Shown: positions 1 to 10,602, counted from the first letter of the stretch. The stretch is DNA of 64,000 nt from Nonomuraea pusilla (GCF_900109355.1 NZ_FOBF01000012.1:62001-126000), one strand, 5' to 3'. The notes: a model not told the origin generated them from the sequence alone. Translations and numbers: made by a program.

Positions 1-825
1 GTGTCCCGCTCCGGCGTGGACACGCTGGTCTTCGACATCGCCGACGTCGGGACCCGCTTCTACACCTACGTCTGGACCATGTACGACCTGCTGGCCTCGG
101 CCTCGCGGCTCGGCCTGCGGTTCGTGGTGCTCGACCGGCCCAACCCCCTCGGCGGCGACGTCGAGGAGGGGCCGCTGCTCGACCCGGCGTTCGCCAGCTT
201 CGTCGGCAGGCACCCCCTGCCGGTCAGGCACGGCAGGACGGCGGGAGAGCTGGCGCTGGCGTTCGGCTTCGACGCCGACCTGCACGTCGTCACCATGGAG
301 GGCTGGCGGCGCGGGATGACCTGGGAGGAGACCGGCCTGCCGTGGGTGATGCCCTCGGTCAACATGCCCACTCCGGACACCGCGCTGGTGTACCCCGGCA
401 CGGGACTGTTCGAGGGCACCAACTTCTCGGAGGGCCGCGGCACCACCCGGCCGTTCGAGCTGGTGGGCGCACCGTACGCCGACGACGCCTTCGCGCCCGC
501 GCTGGCCGCGCTCGACCTGCCCGGCGTGCGCTTCAGGGACGTGTGGTTCACCCCGACCTTCCACAAGCACGCCGGGACGCCGGTGCGCGGGGTGCAGCTC
601 CACGTGCACGACCGGCGGGCGTTCCGCCCGGTGCTGACCGGCCTGTCGATGCTGTACGTGGCCCGCACGCTCTACCCGGACGCCCTGGTCTGGCGGGGGC
701 CCGAGCTGTTCCTCGACCACCTGTGGGGCTCGGACAGCCTCGCCAGGCGCCTGGACGCCGGGCAGGACCCGCGTGACCTGTGCCCGCCCCCCTCCCGGCC
801 GGCGGGAGCGCTCCTCTACGCGTGA
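1..825 (+). CDS. namZ: Exo-beta-N-acetylmuramidase NamZ (DUF1343), 5'-truncated by window edge
   Basis: The frame is open from base 1 to the TGA at 823-825, so only the C-terminal 274 residues are visible. The FDIxDVGxRFYTY block about 11 residues in, and the LDRPNPLGG segment that follows, are hallmarks of the DUF1343/NamZ family. Family members are about 400 residues, so roughly 110 residues should lie upstream. Family knowledge: NamZ (GH171) removes terminal MurNAc from peptidoglycan fragments during cell-wall turnover. Alanine replaces the usual glutamine in FDIQDVG. The gene converges on a GNAT/peptide-ABC operon with a 2-nt gap between stop codons, which fits a wall-recycling neighbourhood (inference). 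The GTG at base 1 is not a supported start. Confidence 0.85.
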   Translation: MSRSGVDTLVFDIADVGTRFYTYVWTMYDLLASASRLGLRFVVLDRPNPLGGDVEEGPLLDPAFASFVGRHPLPVRHGRTAGELALAFGFDADLHVVTMEGWRRGMTWEETGLPWVMPSVNMPTPDTALVYPGTGLFEGTNFSEGRGTTRPFELVGAPYADDAFAPALAALDLPGVRFRDVWFTPTFHKHAGTPVRGVQLHVHDRRAFRPVLTGLSMLYVARTLYPDALVWRGPELFLDHLWGSDSLARRLDAGQDPRDLCPPPSRPAGALLYA

Positions 826-827
826 CA

Positions 828-1792
828 TCAGGCCAGGTCGCGCCGGTAGAGCCAGAAGACGCGTTCCGCTCGCGCGCCGACCGCGCGCGAGTAGAACCGC
901 AGCGGTCCGACCCAGCCGATCTGGGACTCCGCCTGGCCGGCGGCGCGCTGCTCGGCCAGGCACCTGCGCAGCAGGACCCGCCCGAGGCCCAGGCCACGGG
1001 CGGCCTCCGCCGTGCCCATGGGCCCGAACCAGCCGGGCCGCGCCCCCCAGGCGGCGAACGCGATGATGCGACCGTCGCGCTCGGCGTAGTGCGCGCCGCT
1101 CGCGTTGGCGGCCTCCCAGGCCCAGCGCTCGTTCCAGTGCTCCTCGACGAACGCCGTCAGCCGCGCGCGGTCACCGGCGCCTGCGGCGCGCAGGGTGACC
1201 CCGGCGGCGGCCAGGCGCGCGAGCTCGTCGTCGCCGTCGGACAGGTCCACGCCGAGGTCGGCCGTCATGTTCCAGGCGACGTGGTAACGCTCGTAACCGA
1301 GGCTCTCGGCCAGGCAGGCGGCGGGGGTGTAGCGCACGTCCACGCCGGGCCAGGCGTAGCAGGGCGGGTTGCCGGCGAAGCGCGCCTCGCGCGCGCCCTG
1401 GCCGCGCAGCCACTCCTCGGCGGCGCGCACCAGCGCCCTCCCGCGCCCCTCGCCCCGGGCCTCGGGGTGGACGGCCAGCAGGTCGACGTGCCCGAGGCCG
1501 GGGTCCTTGTGGGACATCGACGTCATGACGACGCCGCCGTCGGTGACGAGCGCCGTCCAGCGGCGGTCCGCGGGCGGCGCGGCGAGCCTGTCGACGAGCG
1601 CGGGGGCCTCGGCGGCGTCCAGGGTCAGCGCGGCGGCGGCGACGGCGCGCGCCGCCTCCAGGTCGCCGGGCCCGGCGACCCGGACCCGGTGGGCGGCGGA
1701 CCGCGAGCCCGCGCCCACGCGCGGCTCCATGCCCCGCTCTGTGCCCGGCCCCATGCCTGCGCCTGGTGCCGTGCCGTCCTGGGGGAGCGCGC

Positions 1793-1796
<4 letters not shown>
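828..1796 (-). CDS. Tandem GNAT-family N-acetyltransferase (two GNAT domains)
   Basis: A 322-residue protein with two acetyl-CoA binding signatures: RGEGRG at about residues 105-110 within a VHPEARGEGRG context, and RGLGLG near residue 275 in a second domain. Two-domain GNAT proteins of this length are common in actinomycetes and the acceptor cannot be told from sequence. The GTG start at 1796 overlaps the TGA of the upstream ABC ATPase (GTGA), so it is the last gene of the importer operon and translationally coupled to it. A link to imported amino sugars or peptides is inference from context only. Confidence 0.8.
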
Positions 1797-2799
<1,003 letters not shown>

Positions 2800-2803
<4 letters not shown>

Positions 2804-3786
2804 GCGTGCTCCTTCACGGTCACGGCGTGGCAGGCCACGACGCGCGGGCCGTCGGCCACGGCCTCGGGGTCGACGGTGTCGCACACGTCGAGCCGGGCGG
2901 CGCACCGCTCCCTGAACACGCAGCCCTCCTTGGGCACGGTGGCCAGCGTCGGCGGGCGGCCGGGCAGCGCCCGCGCCTCGTCGATGTCGCCGACCAGCCG
3001 CGGGATGGCCTTGATGAGTCCCTTGGTGTACGGGTGCCTGGGGGCGCCGAGGACCTCCCGGGTGGGGCCCTGCTCGACGAGCCGGCCGCCGTACATCACC
3101 GCGAGCCTGTCGGCGACCTCGGCGACCACGCCGATGTCGTGCGTGATGACGAGGGTGGTCAGGCCGCGCTCCGCGTGCACCTCGCGGACGATCTTGAGGA
3201 TGTTCGCCTGGGTGATCATGTCGAGCGCGGTGGTCGGCTCGTCCAGCACCACGACGTGCGCGTTGAGCACCAGCGCCAGCACGATGCCGACGCGCTGGCG
3301 CATGCCGCCGGACAGTTCGTGCTGGTGCGAGTCGAGCACCCGGGCGCCGTCCAGGCCCATCCGGCCGAGCAGCTCCTTGGCGTCGCGGACCAGGCCGCGC
3401 AGGTCGTCCACGCCGTGCGAACGGCCGAGGTCGAGGAGCTGCTTGCCGACCGTCTTGAGCGGGTTGAGGGAGTTCTGCGCCGCCTGGAACACGTAGCCGA
3501 TGTGGCGTCCGCGGGCCTTGCGCAGCTCCTCGCCCTGCAGGCCGACGACGTCGCCGAGCCCGTCGATCTCGACGCTGCCCGCGGCGATCCTGCCCGGCGG
3601 CTGCACCGCGTTGAGCAGCGACAGCGCCAGCGTGGACTTGCCGGAGCCGGACTCGCCGACGATGCCGGTGATGGACCCGGGTTCCAGGGTCAGGCTGACG
3701 TTCCGCACCGCGGGCAGCTCGCCCGCGGACGTCTTGTAGACGACGGTGAGGCCGTCGATGCGCACTCCCGGCGCTTGCTGTGCCAC
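2800..3786 (-). CDS. Oligopeptide-type ABC transporter ATPase (DppD/OppD-like)
   Basis: A 328-residue ATPase with Walker A GESGSGKS at about residue 42, the signature LSGGMRQRVGI, Walker B VVLDEPTTALD and a C-terminal oligopeptide-ABC cysteine segment (GCVFRERCAARLDVC). GTG start at 3786, preceded by GAGGAG at suitable spacing. It lies 2 nt after the upstream permease stop and overlaps the next ATPase start, so the transporter genes form one tightly coupled operon. Cytoplasmic, membrane-associated partner of the DppB/DppC-like permeases. Confidence 0.92.
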
Positions 3787-3788
3787 TG

Positions 3789-4694
3789 CTACTCCTCACG
3801 CAGCCGGGGGTTGAAGATCTCGTCCATGGCGTCGACCACGAGCACGATGCCGAGCGTCAGCAGCAGGATCGCCAGCAGCGGGCAGAGCAGGTAGCCCAGC
3901 GCGTACGGGGTGATCATGGCGCCGGCCTGGAACACGGCCAGGTTGAGCATGACGCCCCAGTTGTTCGACTCGTACGGCAGCACGCCGAGGAAGAACAGGC
4001 CGACCTGCGCGTAGACGGCGCCCGTGACCGCGATGAGCATGTTCATCGCGATGTACGGCGCCATGCTCGGCAGCAGTTCCTTGCCGATGATGTGCGAGGT
4101 GGACAGGCCGAGCCCGCGCGCCGCCTCGATGAAGCCGCGCTCGCGCAGCGAGAGCGTCTGCGCCCGCACCGCGCGGGCCACGCCGCCCCAGCCGAGCAGC
4201 CCGAGCACGAGGCCCATCTGCACCGGGTTGCCGAACTTCCACACGGTCGCCAGCACCAGCAGCAGCGGCAGGCCGGGGATCGTCAGCTTCATGTCGGTGA
4301 TCCGCATGAGCACGGTGTCCCAGCGGCCCCGCTTGAAGCCGGAGAACAGGCCGAGGCCGGTGCCGAGCACCACCGTGATGAGCGCGGTGACCGCGGCGCT
4401 GAGCAGCACGTACCTGGAGCCGGTGACGACCAGCGCGAGGACGTCCCTGCCCTGCGGGTCGGTGCCGAACCAGTGCTCCCAGCTCGGCGGCTTGGTGATG
4501 GCGTTCGTGTCGCCCGGCAGGTGGTCGGGGTAGAACATCGGGCCGAACACCGCCATGAAGGCGAACCCGACGATGATCACCACGCCGACCATGCGGCTGG
4601 GCTTGCGCCGCATGACGCGCCAGACGCCGCGCCAGAAGTTCCTGCGCATGCTGGCGGCGGCAGAGCCGGTCTCGGGGATGAGCGTGGCGCTCAC
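3789..4694 (-). CDS. ABC transporter permease (DppC/OppC-like)
   Basis: A 301-residue integral membrane permease of the binding-protein-dependent type. An N-terminal OppC-like segment (about residues 15-50) is followed by about five further transmembrane segments and an EAA-like loop around EAARGLGLSTSHIIGKELLP. It contains the typical HWFGTDPQGRDVLA stretch of OppC proteins. GTG start at 4694, whose GTGA overlaps the stop of the partner permease. It should form the membrane channel with the 4691-5698 product. Confidence 0.9.
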   Translation of the reverse strand: MSATLIPETGSAAASMRRNFWRGVWRVMRRKPSRMVGVVIIVGFAFMAVFGPMFYPDHLPGDTNAITKPPSWEHWFGTDPQGRDVLALVVTGSRYVLLSAAVTALITVVLGTGLGLFSGFKRGRWDTVLMRITDMKLTIPGLPLLLVLATVWKFGNPVQMGLVLGLLGWGGVARAVRAQTLSLRERGFIEAARGLGLSTSHIIGKELLPSMAPYIAMNMLIAVTGAVYAQVGLFFLGVLPYESNNWGVMLNLAVFQAGAMITPYALGYLLCPLLAILLLTLGIVLVVDAMDEIFNPRLREE

Positions 4695-5698
4695 GACGCC
4701 CCCTCTCCGCTACGCACCCGCGGGTCGATCACCGTGTAGAACAGGTCGGCCACGATGTTGGCGACGACGACCGCGACGGTGATCAGCAGGAAGGCCCCGC
4801 CCATCAGCGCGTAGTCGCGGTCGTTGACGCTGTTGATCAGCAGCAGCCCGAGCCCGGGGTAGTTGAAGATCTTCTCGATGAAGACGGCGCCGCCGAGCAG
4901 CATCCCGAGCGACAGGGCGAGGATGGTGAACAGCGGCAGGATCGCGTTGCGCGCGATGTAGCGGAAGATGATCGACCGCTTCATGCCGCGCAGTTCGGCG
5001 GCGAGGATGAAGTCGTCGCCGAGCACGGTGACGACGCTCGACTTCATCGCGAGGATCCAGCCGCCGTAGGCCGACAGCGCGTACGTGGCGACCGGCAGCA
5101 CCGCGTGCTCGATGAGCGAGCCGATGTAGGCGGCGTTGAAGCCCGGCTCGAACAGGATGTCCACCGGCCCGTCGGCGGGCAGGATGGGGATGAGCGTCGC
5201 GAAGATCACTCCGAGCAGCATCGCCAGCACGTACTGCGGGACGCCGTGCAGCAGCGAGCCGGAGATGGCCAGCGCGTCGCCCAGCTTGCCCTTGCGCTTG
5301 ATCGCGGCGTACACGCCGAGGATCACGCCGACGAGGAAGCTGAGCAGCGTGCCGGCCAGCACCGGGAGGATCGTCCACTTCGTCGCCTCCATCAGCACGT
5401 CGAGCACCGGGGTGCCGGGGCGGGAGACGGAGACGCCGAGGTCGAGGTGGAACAGCCCGCCCATGTAGTCGGTGTACTGCTGCCACAGGGTGCCGTTCGG
5501 CTGGAAGCCGTACAGCACCTTGACGTTCTGGGCCGCCGCCTCGGGTGACATGCCCTGCTCGATCAGCTTCTCGTAGCGGGCGGCCATCGGGTCGCCCGGG
5601 ATGTTGTTGACGATGAAGAAGCTGATCGTGGCGACAACCAGGATCATGACGAACCCGCGGGCCAGGTGGCCCGCGAGTCGCCGTGCGATGATCGTCAT
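4691..5698 (-). CDS. ABC transporter permease (DppB/OppB-like)
   Basis: A 335-residue permease with an N-terminal transmembrane helix followed by the OppB hallmark IPGDPM at about residue 34, a large external loop and five further membrane segments. An EAA-like loop (AAELRGMKRSIIFRYIARNAILP) marks the ATPase contact. ATG start at 5698, 6 nt downstream of the solute-binding protein stop. Member of the peptide-type importer operon. Confidence 0.9.
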   Translation of the reverse strand: MTIIARRLAGHLARGFVMILVVATISFFIVNNIPGDPMAARYEKLIEQGMSPEAAAQNVKVLYGFQPNGTLWQQYTDYMGGLFHLDLGVSVSRPGTPVLDVLMEATKWTILPVLAGTLLSFLVGVILGVYAAIKRKGKLGDALAISGSLLHGVPQYVLAMLLGVIFATLIPILPADGPVDILFEPGFNAAYIGSLIEHAVLPVATYALSAYGGWILAMKSSVVTVLGDDFILAAELRGMKRSIIFRYIARNAILPLFTILALSLGMLLGGAVFIEKIFNYPGLGLLLINSVNDRDYALMGGAFLLITVAVVVANIVADLFYTVIDPRVRSGEGAS

Positions 5699-5704
5699 GA
5701 GCTC

Positions 5705-7534
5705 CTACTGCTTTGGCTTGATCATGCCGAGCTGGATCCACACGCCCGACGCGAGCACGCCAGAGCCGAGGCGGAGGATCTCGTCGTCGTGCGGCCAGCC
5801 GGTGAACCGGCTGTTGTTGACGAACTGGTTGTTGACGTAGTCCCAGAGCTGGATGACCGGGAGGTCCTGGTTGGCGGCCTTGGCGAGCTGAACCATGATC
5901 GGCTTGGCCTCCTCGGCCGGGGCCGTGTTCAGCTTGGCCGTGAGCTCACCCGGGTTGATCTTGGTGCCGTCGACCTCGATCTCCTCGGGGCCGCCCATCC
6001 AGTTGCCGTTCTTGCCGGGGGCGGCGTGCTGCACCTTGCCCGCGACGTTGGTCCAGCCGTTGGAGGCGCCGTACAGGCGCTGGAAGATGTCGTACGGCGC
6101 GGGGCCGAGCGCCATCAGCCAGAAGCCGACGTCGTACTTGCCCGCGGCCAGCTCCTCCAGGTACAGCGGGTAGTCGGCGGTGGTGACCACCTCGGCGTCG
6201 ACGCCCGCCTTGATGAGCTGGCTCTTGATGTTCTCCTGCGCCGACAGCCAGTCGGAGAAGCCGGCCGGCGCGTGCATGGACACCTTCCACGGCTTGCCGT
6301 CGGCGAGGGTCCACTTGCCGTCCTTCTTCTCCAGGCCGGCCTGCTTGAACTCCTCCTCGGCCTTGGCCAGGTCGGGCTTGTACGGCTCCAGCTGGGCGGC
6401 GGTGTCGCCGATCCAGGCGGGCGCGGCCTTCTGGTGGATGCCGGACGTGGTGACCGCCGGGGTGCCGCCCTCGGGGGAGGCGACCTTGGTGACCTCGTCG
6501 CGGTTGATCAGGTAGGCCAGGCCGCGGCGCACGTGCACGTTGTCGTACGGCTTCTTGGACTGGTTGAAGGCCATGCCGACCGCGACCGGCGAGTAGCCCT
6601 TGATGACCTCGTTGCCGGGGGCGGACTTGATCCGGTTCATGACGTCCGTCGGGGCGGCGACGAAGCCGGAGTGGTCGAGCTTGCCCGCGGTGAGGTAGTT
6701 CCAGATCTGCTCGTTGCCGGTGTAGTTGAGGAACTTCACCTGGGCGGGGGCCACGTTGGCGGCGTTGAAGAAGTTCTTGTTCTTGACCAGCAGCGCCTCG
6801 CCGGGGTTGACCCGCTCCAGCACGAACGGGCCGGCGGAGACGTCCTTGGCGGGGGCGAAGGCGAGCACCTTCTCGCCGAGCGCGGTGACCTCCTCGCGGG
6901 CCTTCTCGGCGTCGGCGCCCTCGCCGCGCGCGGCCTTGAGCTTGTCCCAGAAGTCCGCGGGGAGGACGTCCTTCCACACGTGGGCGGGGACGACCGTGGT
7001 GTCGAGCACGCCGCGGGCGAACTTGGGGCTCGGGTTGGCCATGTCCTGCGTGATCTTCAGGGTCTTGTCGTCGACGACGGTGACGTCGGCGGCGGCTCCG
7101 GCCGCGCCGGGGGTCACCGCGAAGGCGGTGCTGCCCTGGGTGTAGGCGATGCCGATCGACAGCTTGACGTCCTCGGCGGTGACGGGCTGGCCGTCGGACC
7201 ACTTGGCGTTGGGCTGCAGGTGCAGGGTGATCGAGGAGTTGTCGGGAGCGATCTCCCAGCTCGCCGCGATGCCGGGGAGGGCCTGGTTCGGGTCGGTCAG
7301 GTGGTTCTTGACCCACCCGATCTTCATGGCGTTGAACGCCGAGAAGGAGTTGCCCTTGGGGTTGTACGGGTTGGCCGGAGCCGACGCGTCGAGGCCGGGC
7401 CGGTTCACGTCGATCGTCGTGAACAGCCCGCCACCGCCGCCCGAACCGCCTCCGGAACCGTTGGAGGAACCACCGCTGCACGCGGTGGCCGTGGCAAGGC
7501 CCAGCAACGCCACTACCGCTGCCAGTCGTTTCAT
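5705..7534 (-). CDS. Family-5 extracellular solute-binding lipoprotein of peptide-type ABC importer
   Basis: A 609-residue SBP_bac_5-type protein. I chose the ATG at 7534 (MKRLAAVV...) because it gives a proper signal peptide ending in a lipobox-like TATAC followed by a Ser/Gly-rich linker; an in-frame start further upstream would put a charged segment before it. Family-5 features include the N-terminal ILPGIAASWEIAPDNSSITLHL-like region and WSDGQPVTAEDV. First gene of the importer operon, with a good promoter just upstream. The substrate is not determinable here. Neighbouring NamZ suggests muropeptides or wall-derived oligosaccharides (inference). Confidence 0.9.
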   Translation of the reverse strand: MKRLAAVVALLGLATATACSGGSSNGSGGGSGGGGGLFTTIDVNRPGLDASAPANPYNPKGNSFSAFNAMKIGWVKNHLTDPNQALPGIAASWEIAPDNSSITLHLQPNAKWSDGQPVTAEDVKLSIGIAYTQGSTAFAVTPGAAGAAADVTVVDDKTLKITQDMANPSPKFARGVLDTTVVPAHVWKDVLPADFWDKLKAARGEGADAEKAREEVTALGEKVLAFAPAKDVSAGPFVLERVNPGEALLVKNKNFFNAANVAPAQVKFLNYTGNEQIWNYLTAGKLDHSGFVAAPTDVMNRIKSAPGNEVIKGYSPVAVGMAFNQSKKPYDNVHVRRGLAYLINRDEVTKVASPEGGTPAVTTSGIHQKAAPAWIGDTAAQLEPYKPDLAKAEEEFKQAGLEKKDGKWTLADGKPWKVSMHAPAGFSDWLSAQENIKSQLIKAGVDAEVVTTADYPLYLEELAAGKYDVGFWLMALGPAPYDIFQRLYGASNGWTNVAGKVQHAAPGKNGNWMGGPEEIEVDGTKINPGELTAKLNTAPAEEAKPIMVQLAKAANQDLPVIQLWDYVNNQFVNNSRFTGWPHDDEILRLGSGVLASGVWIQLGMIKPKQ

Positions 7535-7586
7535 GCGCCGCTCCGGGGAGTGTCTGACCTGATGAGGATCTGTAGGGATTGACCGG

Positions 7587-7615
7587 ACCCTACGATCGCG
7601 GACGTGCCGCGTCAA
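7587..7615 (-). promoter_or_regulatory. Housekeeping-type promoter of the ABC importer operon
   Basis: Read on the minus strand, TTGACG (7615-7610) and TAGGGT (7592-7587) are separated by exactly 17 nt, close to the actinobacterial principal-sigma consensus. Transcription would begin near 7580, leaving a leader of about 45 nt before the binding-protein ATG at 7534. Confidence 0.6.
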
Positions 7616-7633
7616 TAATCTCCAGATGTTGTG

Positions 7634-7648
7634 AGGTTAATGTAACTT
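7634..7648. promoter_or_regulatory. Candidate operator upstream of ABC importer promoter
   Basis: AGGTTA-ATG-TAACTT is an imperfect inverted repeat, AT-rich against its surroundings, centred about 26 nt upstream of the -35 hexamer of the importer promoter. The position suits an activator or looping repressor. No regulator gene is adjacent inside the window. Confidence 0.3.
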
Positions 7649-7692
7649 TCCTTCATGGCTGCCTTCAAGACGCCGAGCGTCATCGGGGACCG

Positions 7693-8670
7693 TCACTCTA
7701 TGCGCAGTACGGCAGCGCCTTTGACCAGGTCAGAGGCGAGATCGGCGAGAGCCTGGTCCGCGGACCCGAACGGGTAGGGGGTCGTCGCCACCCGCGGCGG
7801 GTGCGCCAGCGCGAGCTCCAGGTACGCCCGCCCGTCCTCCCGCGTGTTGGCCGTGACGCTGCGCAGCGTGCGCTCCTGGAACAGGTGCCTGTCGTAGTTC
7901 AGCGGCGGGATGTCGGTCAGATGGATGCCCGCCACGGCCAGCGTCCCGCCCCGGTCCAGGGCCTCCAGGGCCGGCGGCACCAGGTCGCCCACGGGCGCGA
8001 ACAGGATGGCCGCGTCCAGCGGCTCGGGCGGCCGGTCGCCCGCCGACGCCGCGCCCAGCTCCAGCGCGAGCCTCCTGGAGGCGGCCGACCTGGTCACCGC
8101 GTGCACCGTCGCGCCCTGCGCGATCGCGGCCTGCGCCGTCAGGTGCGCCGACGCCCCGAACCCGTAGATGCCGAGCCGGCCGCCCGGCGGCAGCTCGCAG
8201 CGCGCCAGCGCCCGGTAGCCGATGATGCCCGCGCACAGCAGCGGCGCCAGGCGCTCGGCCGGGACGTCGTCGGGCAGCGCGTAGACGTAGGCGGCGGGCG
8301 CGACCACGTACTCGGCGAAGCCGCCGTCGGCGTCCCATCCCGTGTAGGTGGAGGCCGGGCACAGGTTCTCCGCGCCGCGCAGACAGTGACGGCAGTGGCC
8401 GCAGGTGGAGCGCAGCCAGGCCACGCCCACCCGCTCGCCGGTGCCCACCACCCGTCCCACCACCTGGTGGCCGGGCGTCGTACGGGGCCGGCGTGGGGCG
8501 AGGTCGCCCTCCGCCAGGTGCAGGTCCGTACGGCACACCCCGCAGACCTCCACCTGGACCAGCAGCTCGCCCGGCCCCGGCTCGGGCACCTCCCGCTCCA
8601 CCATCCGCAGCGGCCCCGTCGCCATCGGCCCCGGCCGATCCACCACCCAGGCGCGCATCTTCCTCTTCAT
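7693..8670 (-). CDS. Zinc-dependent alcohol dehydrogenase (AdhA-like MDR family)
   Basis: A 325-residue medium-chain dehydrogenase. The catalytic-zinc segment CGVCRTDLH lies at about residues 43-51, a structural-zinc cluster CGHCRHCLRGAENLC at about 100-114, and a Rossmann segment GIYGFGASAH near 180. The start at 8670 is preceded by AGGAAG at good spacing, and a second in-frame ATG lies four codons in. It is nearest to the actinobacterial AdhA-type NAD(P)-dependent alcohol dehydrogenases; the substrate is unknown. Divergent from the lipoprotein gene at 8795, with a symmetrical AT-rich element between them. Confidence 0.85.
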   Translation of the reverse strand: MKRKMRAWVVDRPGPMATGPLRMVEREVPEPGPGELLVQVEVCGVCRTDLHLAEGDLAPRRPRTTPGHQVVGRVVGTGERVGVAWLRSTCGHCRHCLRGAENLCPASTYTGWDADGGFAEYVVAPAAYVYALPDDVPAERLAPLLCAGIIGYRALARCELPPGGRLGIYGFGASAHLTAQAAIAQGATVHAVTRSAASRRLALELGAASAGDRPPEPLDAAILFAPVGDLVPPALEALDRGGTLAVAGIHLTDIPPLNYDRHLFQERTLRSVTANTREDGRAYLELALAHPPRVATTPYPFGSADQALADLASDLVKGAAVLRIE

Positions 8671-8747
8671 GAGGGCTTCCTGCCTCAGGGGCGGCGGGCG
8701 CAACCCTTCCGCGCGGCCGATCTTGTGCTGCCCCGTCCCCGGCTGAA

Positions 8748-8777
8748 TAATGGCCCGTAACTTAGTTATGACCATTA
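8748..8777. promoter_or_regulatory. Nested inverted repeat between divergent adh and lipoprotein genes
   Basis: TAACT-T-AGTTA at 8758-8768 is a perfect palindrome around one base. It sits inside a second inverted pair, TAATGG (8748-8753) and CCATTA (8772-8777), with nearly the same centre. The block is strikingly AT-rich for this genome and ends 17 nt before the lipoprotein ATG. Such symmetry is typical of MarR/HxlR-type operators. No regulator is encoded next to it. Confidence 0.45.
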
Positions 8778-8794
8778 ACGTAAGGGGAGTGGCC

Positions 8795-9322
8795 ATGCGA
8801 CGGTGGGCACCGGCGTTCCTGGTGGCGTGCGGCGTCCTGGCGGGTTGCTCGGGAGAGCCGGACATGACCCGGGCGGAAGCGGCGGACGTCGCCGAGGTCG
8901 GGCGCGAGGAAGGGGAGCGAGGGGCGCGTCAGACGCTGGCCGCGTGGCTGAGCGCCGTGACCGCGGGCAACGGCGAGGTGGCGTGCGAGCTGATGACCGG
9001 CGAGTACCGCAGGCGGATCGCCGCCCGTCACGAGGCGAGCGACTGCCGGACGGCCGTCGCCGCGTTCGCCCGCGACCTCGACGAGGGCGAGCGGGCCGCG
9101 CTCACGTCCTTCGAACCCTCGGAGCTCTGGGTCTCCGACGACGGGCGCACGGCGGCCGCCGGGGCGGCCCAGGAGAAGGGGGCGGCCTGGCCCTCGTCGG
9201 TCGGCGTCAGCGCCGAGTACCCGTTCATGTTCGAGCGGCTGCGGGACCGGTGGCTGCTGACCGACCAGGACGTCGGCCCGGGGGAGGACTCGGTGGCCCC
9301 GCCCGCGGTGGTCGCCTCGTGA
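8795..9322 (+). CDS. Small secreted lipoprotein, unknown function
   Basis: A 175-residue protein with a signal peptide ending in the lipobox LAGC (about residues 14-17), so probably anchored outside the membrane. The mature part resembles the many actinomycete lipoproteins with a short NTF2-like or DUF4878-like fold: a helical stretch TLAAWLSAVTAGNGEVACELMTGEYR is followed by a beta-rich end. I do not assign a function. The ATG at 8795 has AAGGGGAG upstream at correct spacing. Confidence 0.75.
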   Translation: MRRWAPAFLVACGVLAGCSGEPDMTRAEAADVAEVGREEGERGARQTLAAWLSAVTAGNGEVACELMTGEYRRRIAARHEASDCRTAVAAFARDLDEGERAALTSFEPSELWVSDDGRTAAAGAAQEKGAAWPSSVGVSAEYPFMFERLRDRWLLTDQDVGPGEDSVAPPAVVAS

Positions 9323-9353
9323 GAGGTGGTGCGAGGGGCGGGGCCGCGGGGGT

Positions 9354-10550
9354 TCAGGACAGTCGGGAGTGCGCGAGCGCCGCGTAGAGCGCGGCGCCGT
9401 CGGGCAGCACCCCGTCGTCGAAGAGCGCCTCGGGCGAATGGTTGTACGGCGCCGTCGCCGGGTCGAGGTCCGGCGGGCAGGCCCCGAGGAAGACGAACGC
9501 CCCCGGCACCTCCTCCAGCACGTACGAGAAGTCCTCCGACCCCATGACGGGCTGCGGCGCGACGAAGTACCTGCCGGCGCCGAACAGCTCGTCGGCGGTG
9601 CGCCCGGCGAAGTCCGCCTCGCCGGCGTCGTTGACGGTGACCGGGTAGCCCATGCCGAACGACGCCTCCGCGTGCAGCCCGTGCGCGGCGGCGACGCCGT
9701 GCACGACCTCGACCAGCCGCCGCTTCACCAGCACGCGGTTCTCCTTGCTGAACGTGCGGACGGTCGCCTCGAAGCGGGCCTCGTCGGGGATGACGTTGTC
9801 GGCCGAGCCGCCGTGGAAGCTGCCGACGGTCACCACGACCGGGTCGAAGACGTCGAACGTGCGCGTCACCATCGTCTGCAGGGCCGTCACCATCTCGCAG
9901 CCGGCCTGGATCGGGTCGAGCGCCCGGTGCGGGCTGGAACCGTGTCCGCCGCGGCCCTTGACGGTCACCGAGAACACGTCGGCCGCCGCCATGATCGGCC
10001 CCGGCCGCGACGCGAACAGGCCGGGCGGCAGCATCGAGGAGACGACGTGCATCCCGTACGCGGCGACGGGCCGGCCGCCGGCCGCCTCCAGCACGCCTTC
10101 GGCGATCATGTGCTTGGCGCCCTCGTGCCCCTCCTCGCCCGGCTGGAACATGAAGACGACGTCGCCGGCCAGCTCCTCGCGCCGCGCGCTGAGCAGGTGC
10201 GCCGCGCCTGCCAGCATCGTCGTGTGCAGGTCGTGGCCGCAGGCGTGCATCTGCCCGGGGAGCTGGGAGATGTACGGCAGGTCGTTGCGCTCGGCCACCG
10301 GCAGCGCGTCCATGTCGCCCCGCAGCAGCACGGCGGGCCCCGGCCTGCCGCCGCGCAGCACCGCGGTGACCGAGCTGAGCGCCGTACCCGTCGTGACCTC
10401 CAGCGGCAGCCCGTCCAGGGCCGCCAGGACCTTCTCCTGCGTGCGCGGCAGGTGCAGGCCGACCTCGGGCGTGGTGTGCAGGGAGTGCCGGAGCCGGATG
10501 AGTTCGTCCCGCATGTCCTGGGCGGCTTCAGTGAACGACATAGAGCACAT
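9354..10550 (-). CDS. M20-family metallo-amidohydrolase (N-acyl amino acid/peptide deacylase type)
   Basis: A 398-residue M20D-type amidohydrolase. Metal-binding and catalytic segments are visible: GDMDALP near residue 80, MHACGHDLHTTML near 102, QPGEEGHEGA with the acid pair near 137, GMHV near 166, and the final MGSEDFSYVLE metal ligand region near 340. The family hydrolyses N-acyl-amino acids, hippurate-like amides or indole conjugates. Either ATG at 10550 or the in-frame ATG at 10541 could be the start, and neither has a clear ribosome site. It is divergent from the HAD gene at 10603. Confidence 0.88.
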   Translation of the reverse strand: MCSMSFTEAAQDMRDELIRLRHSLHTTPEVGLHLPRTQEKVLAALDGLPLEVTTGTALSSVTAVLRGGRPGPAVLLRGDMDALPVAERNDLPYISQLPGQMHACGHDLHTTMLAGAAHLLSARREELAGDVVFMFQPGEEGHEGAKHMIAEGVLEAAGGRPVAAYGMHVVSSMLPPGLFASRPGPIMAAADVFSVTVKGRGGHGSSPHRALDPIQAGCEMVTALQTMVTRTFDVFDPVVVTVGSFHGGSADNVIPDEARFEATVRTFSKENRVLVKRRLVEVVHGVAAAHGLHAEASFGMGYPVTVNDAGEADFAGRTADELFGAGRYFVAPQPVMGSEDFSYVLEEVPGAFVFLGACPPDLDPATAPYNHSPEALFDDGVLPDGAALYAALAHSRLS

Positions 10551-10602
10551 TGTTCACGTACCGGGCGGGAAGTCGAGAGCACCGGATCGGTACGATGACG
10601 AC

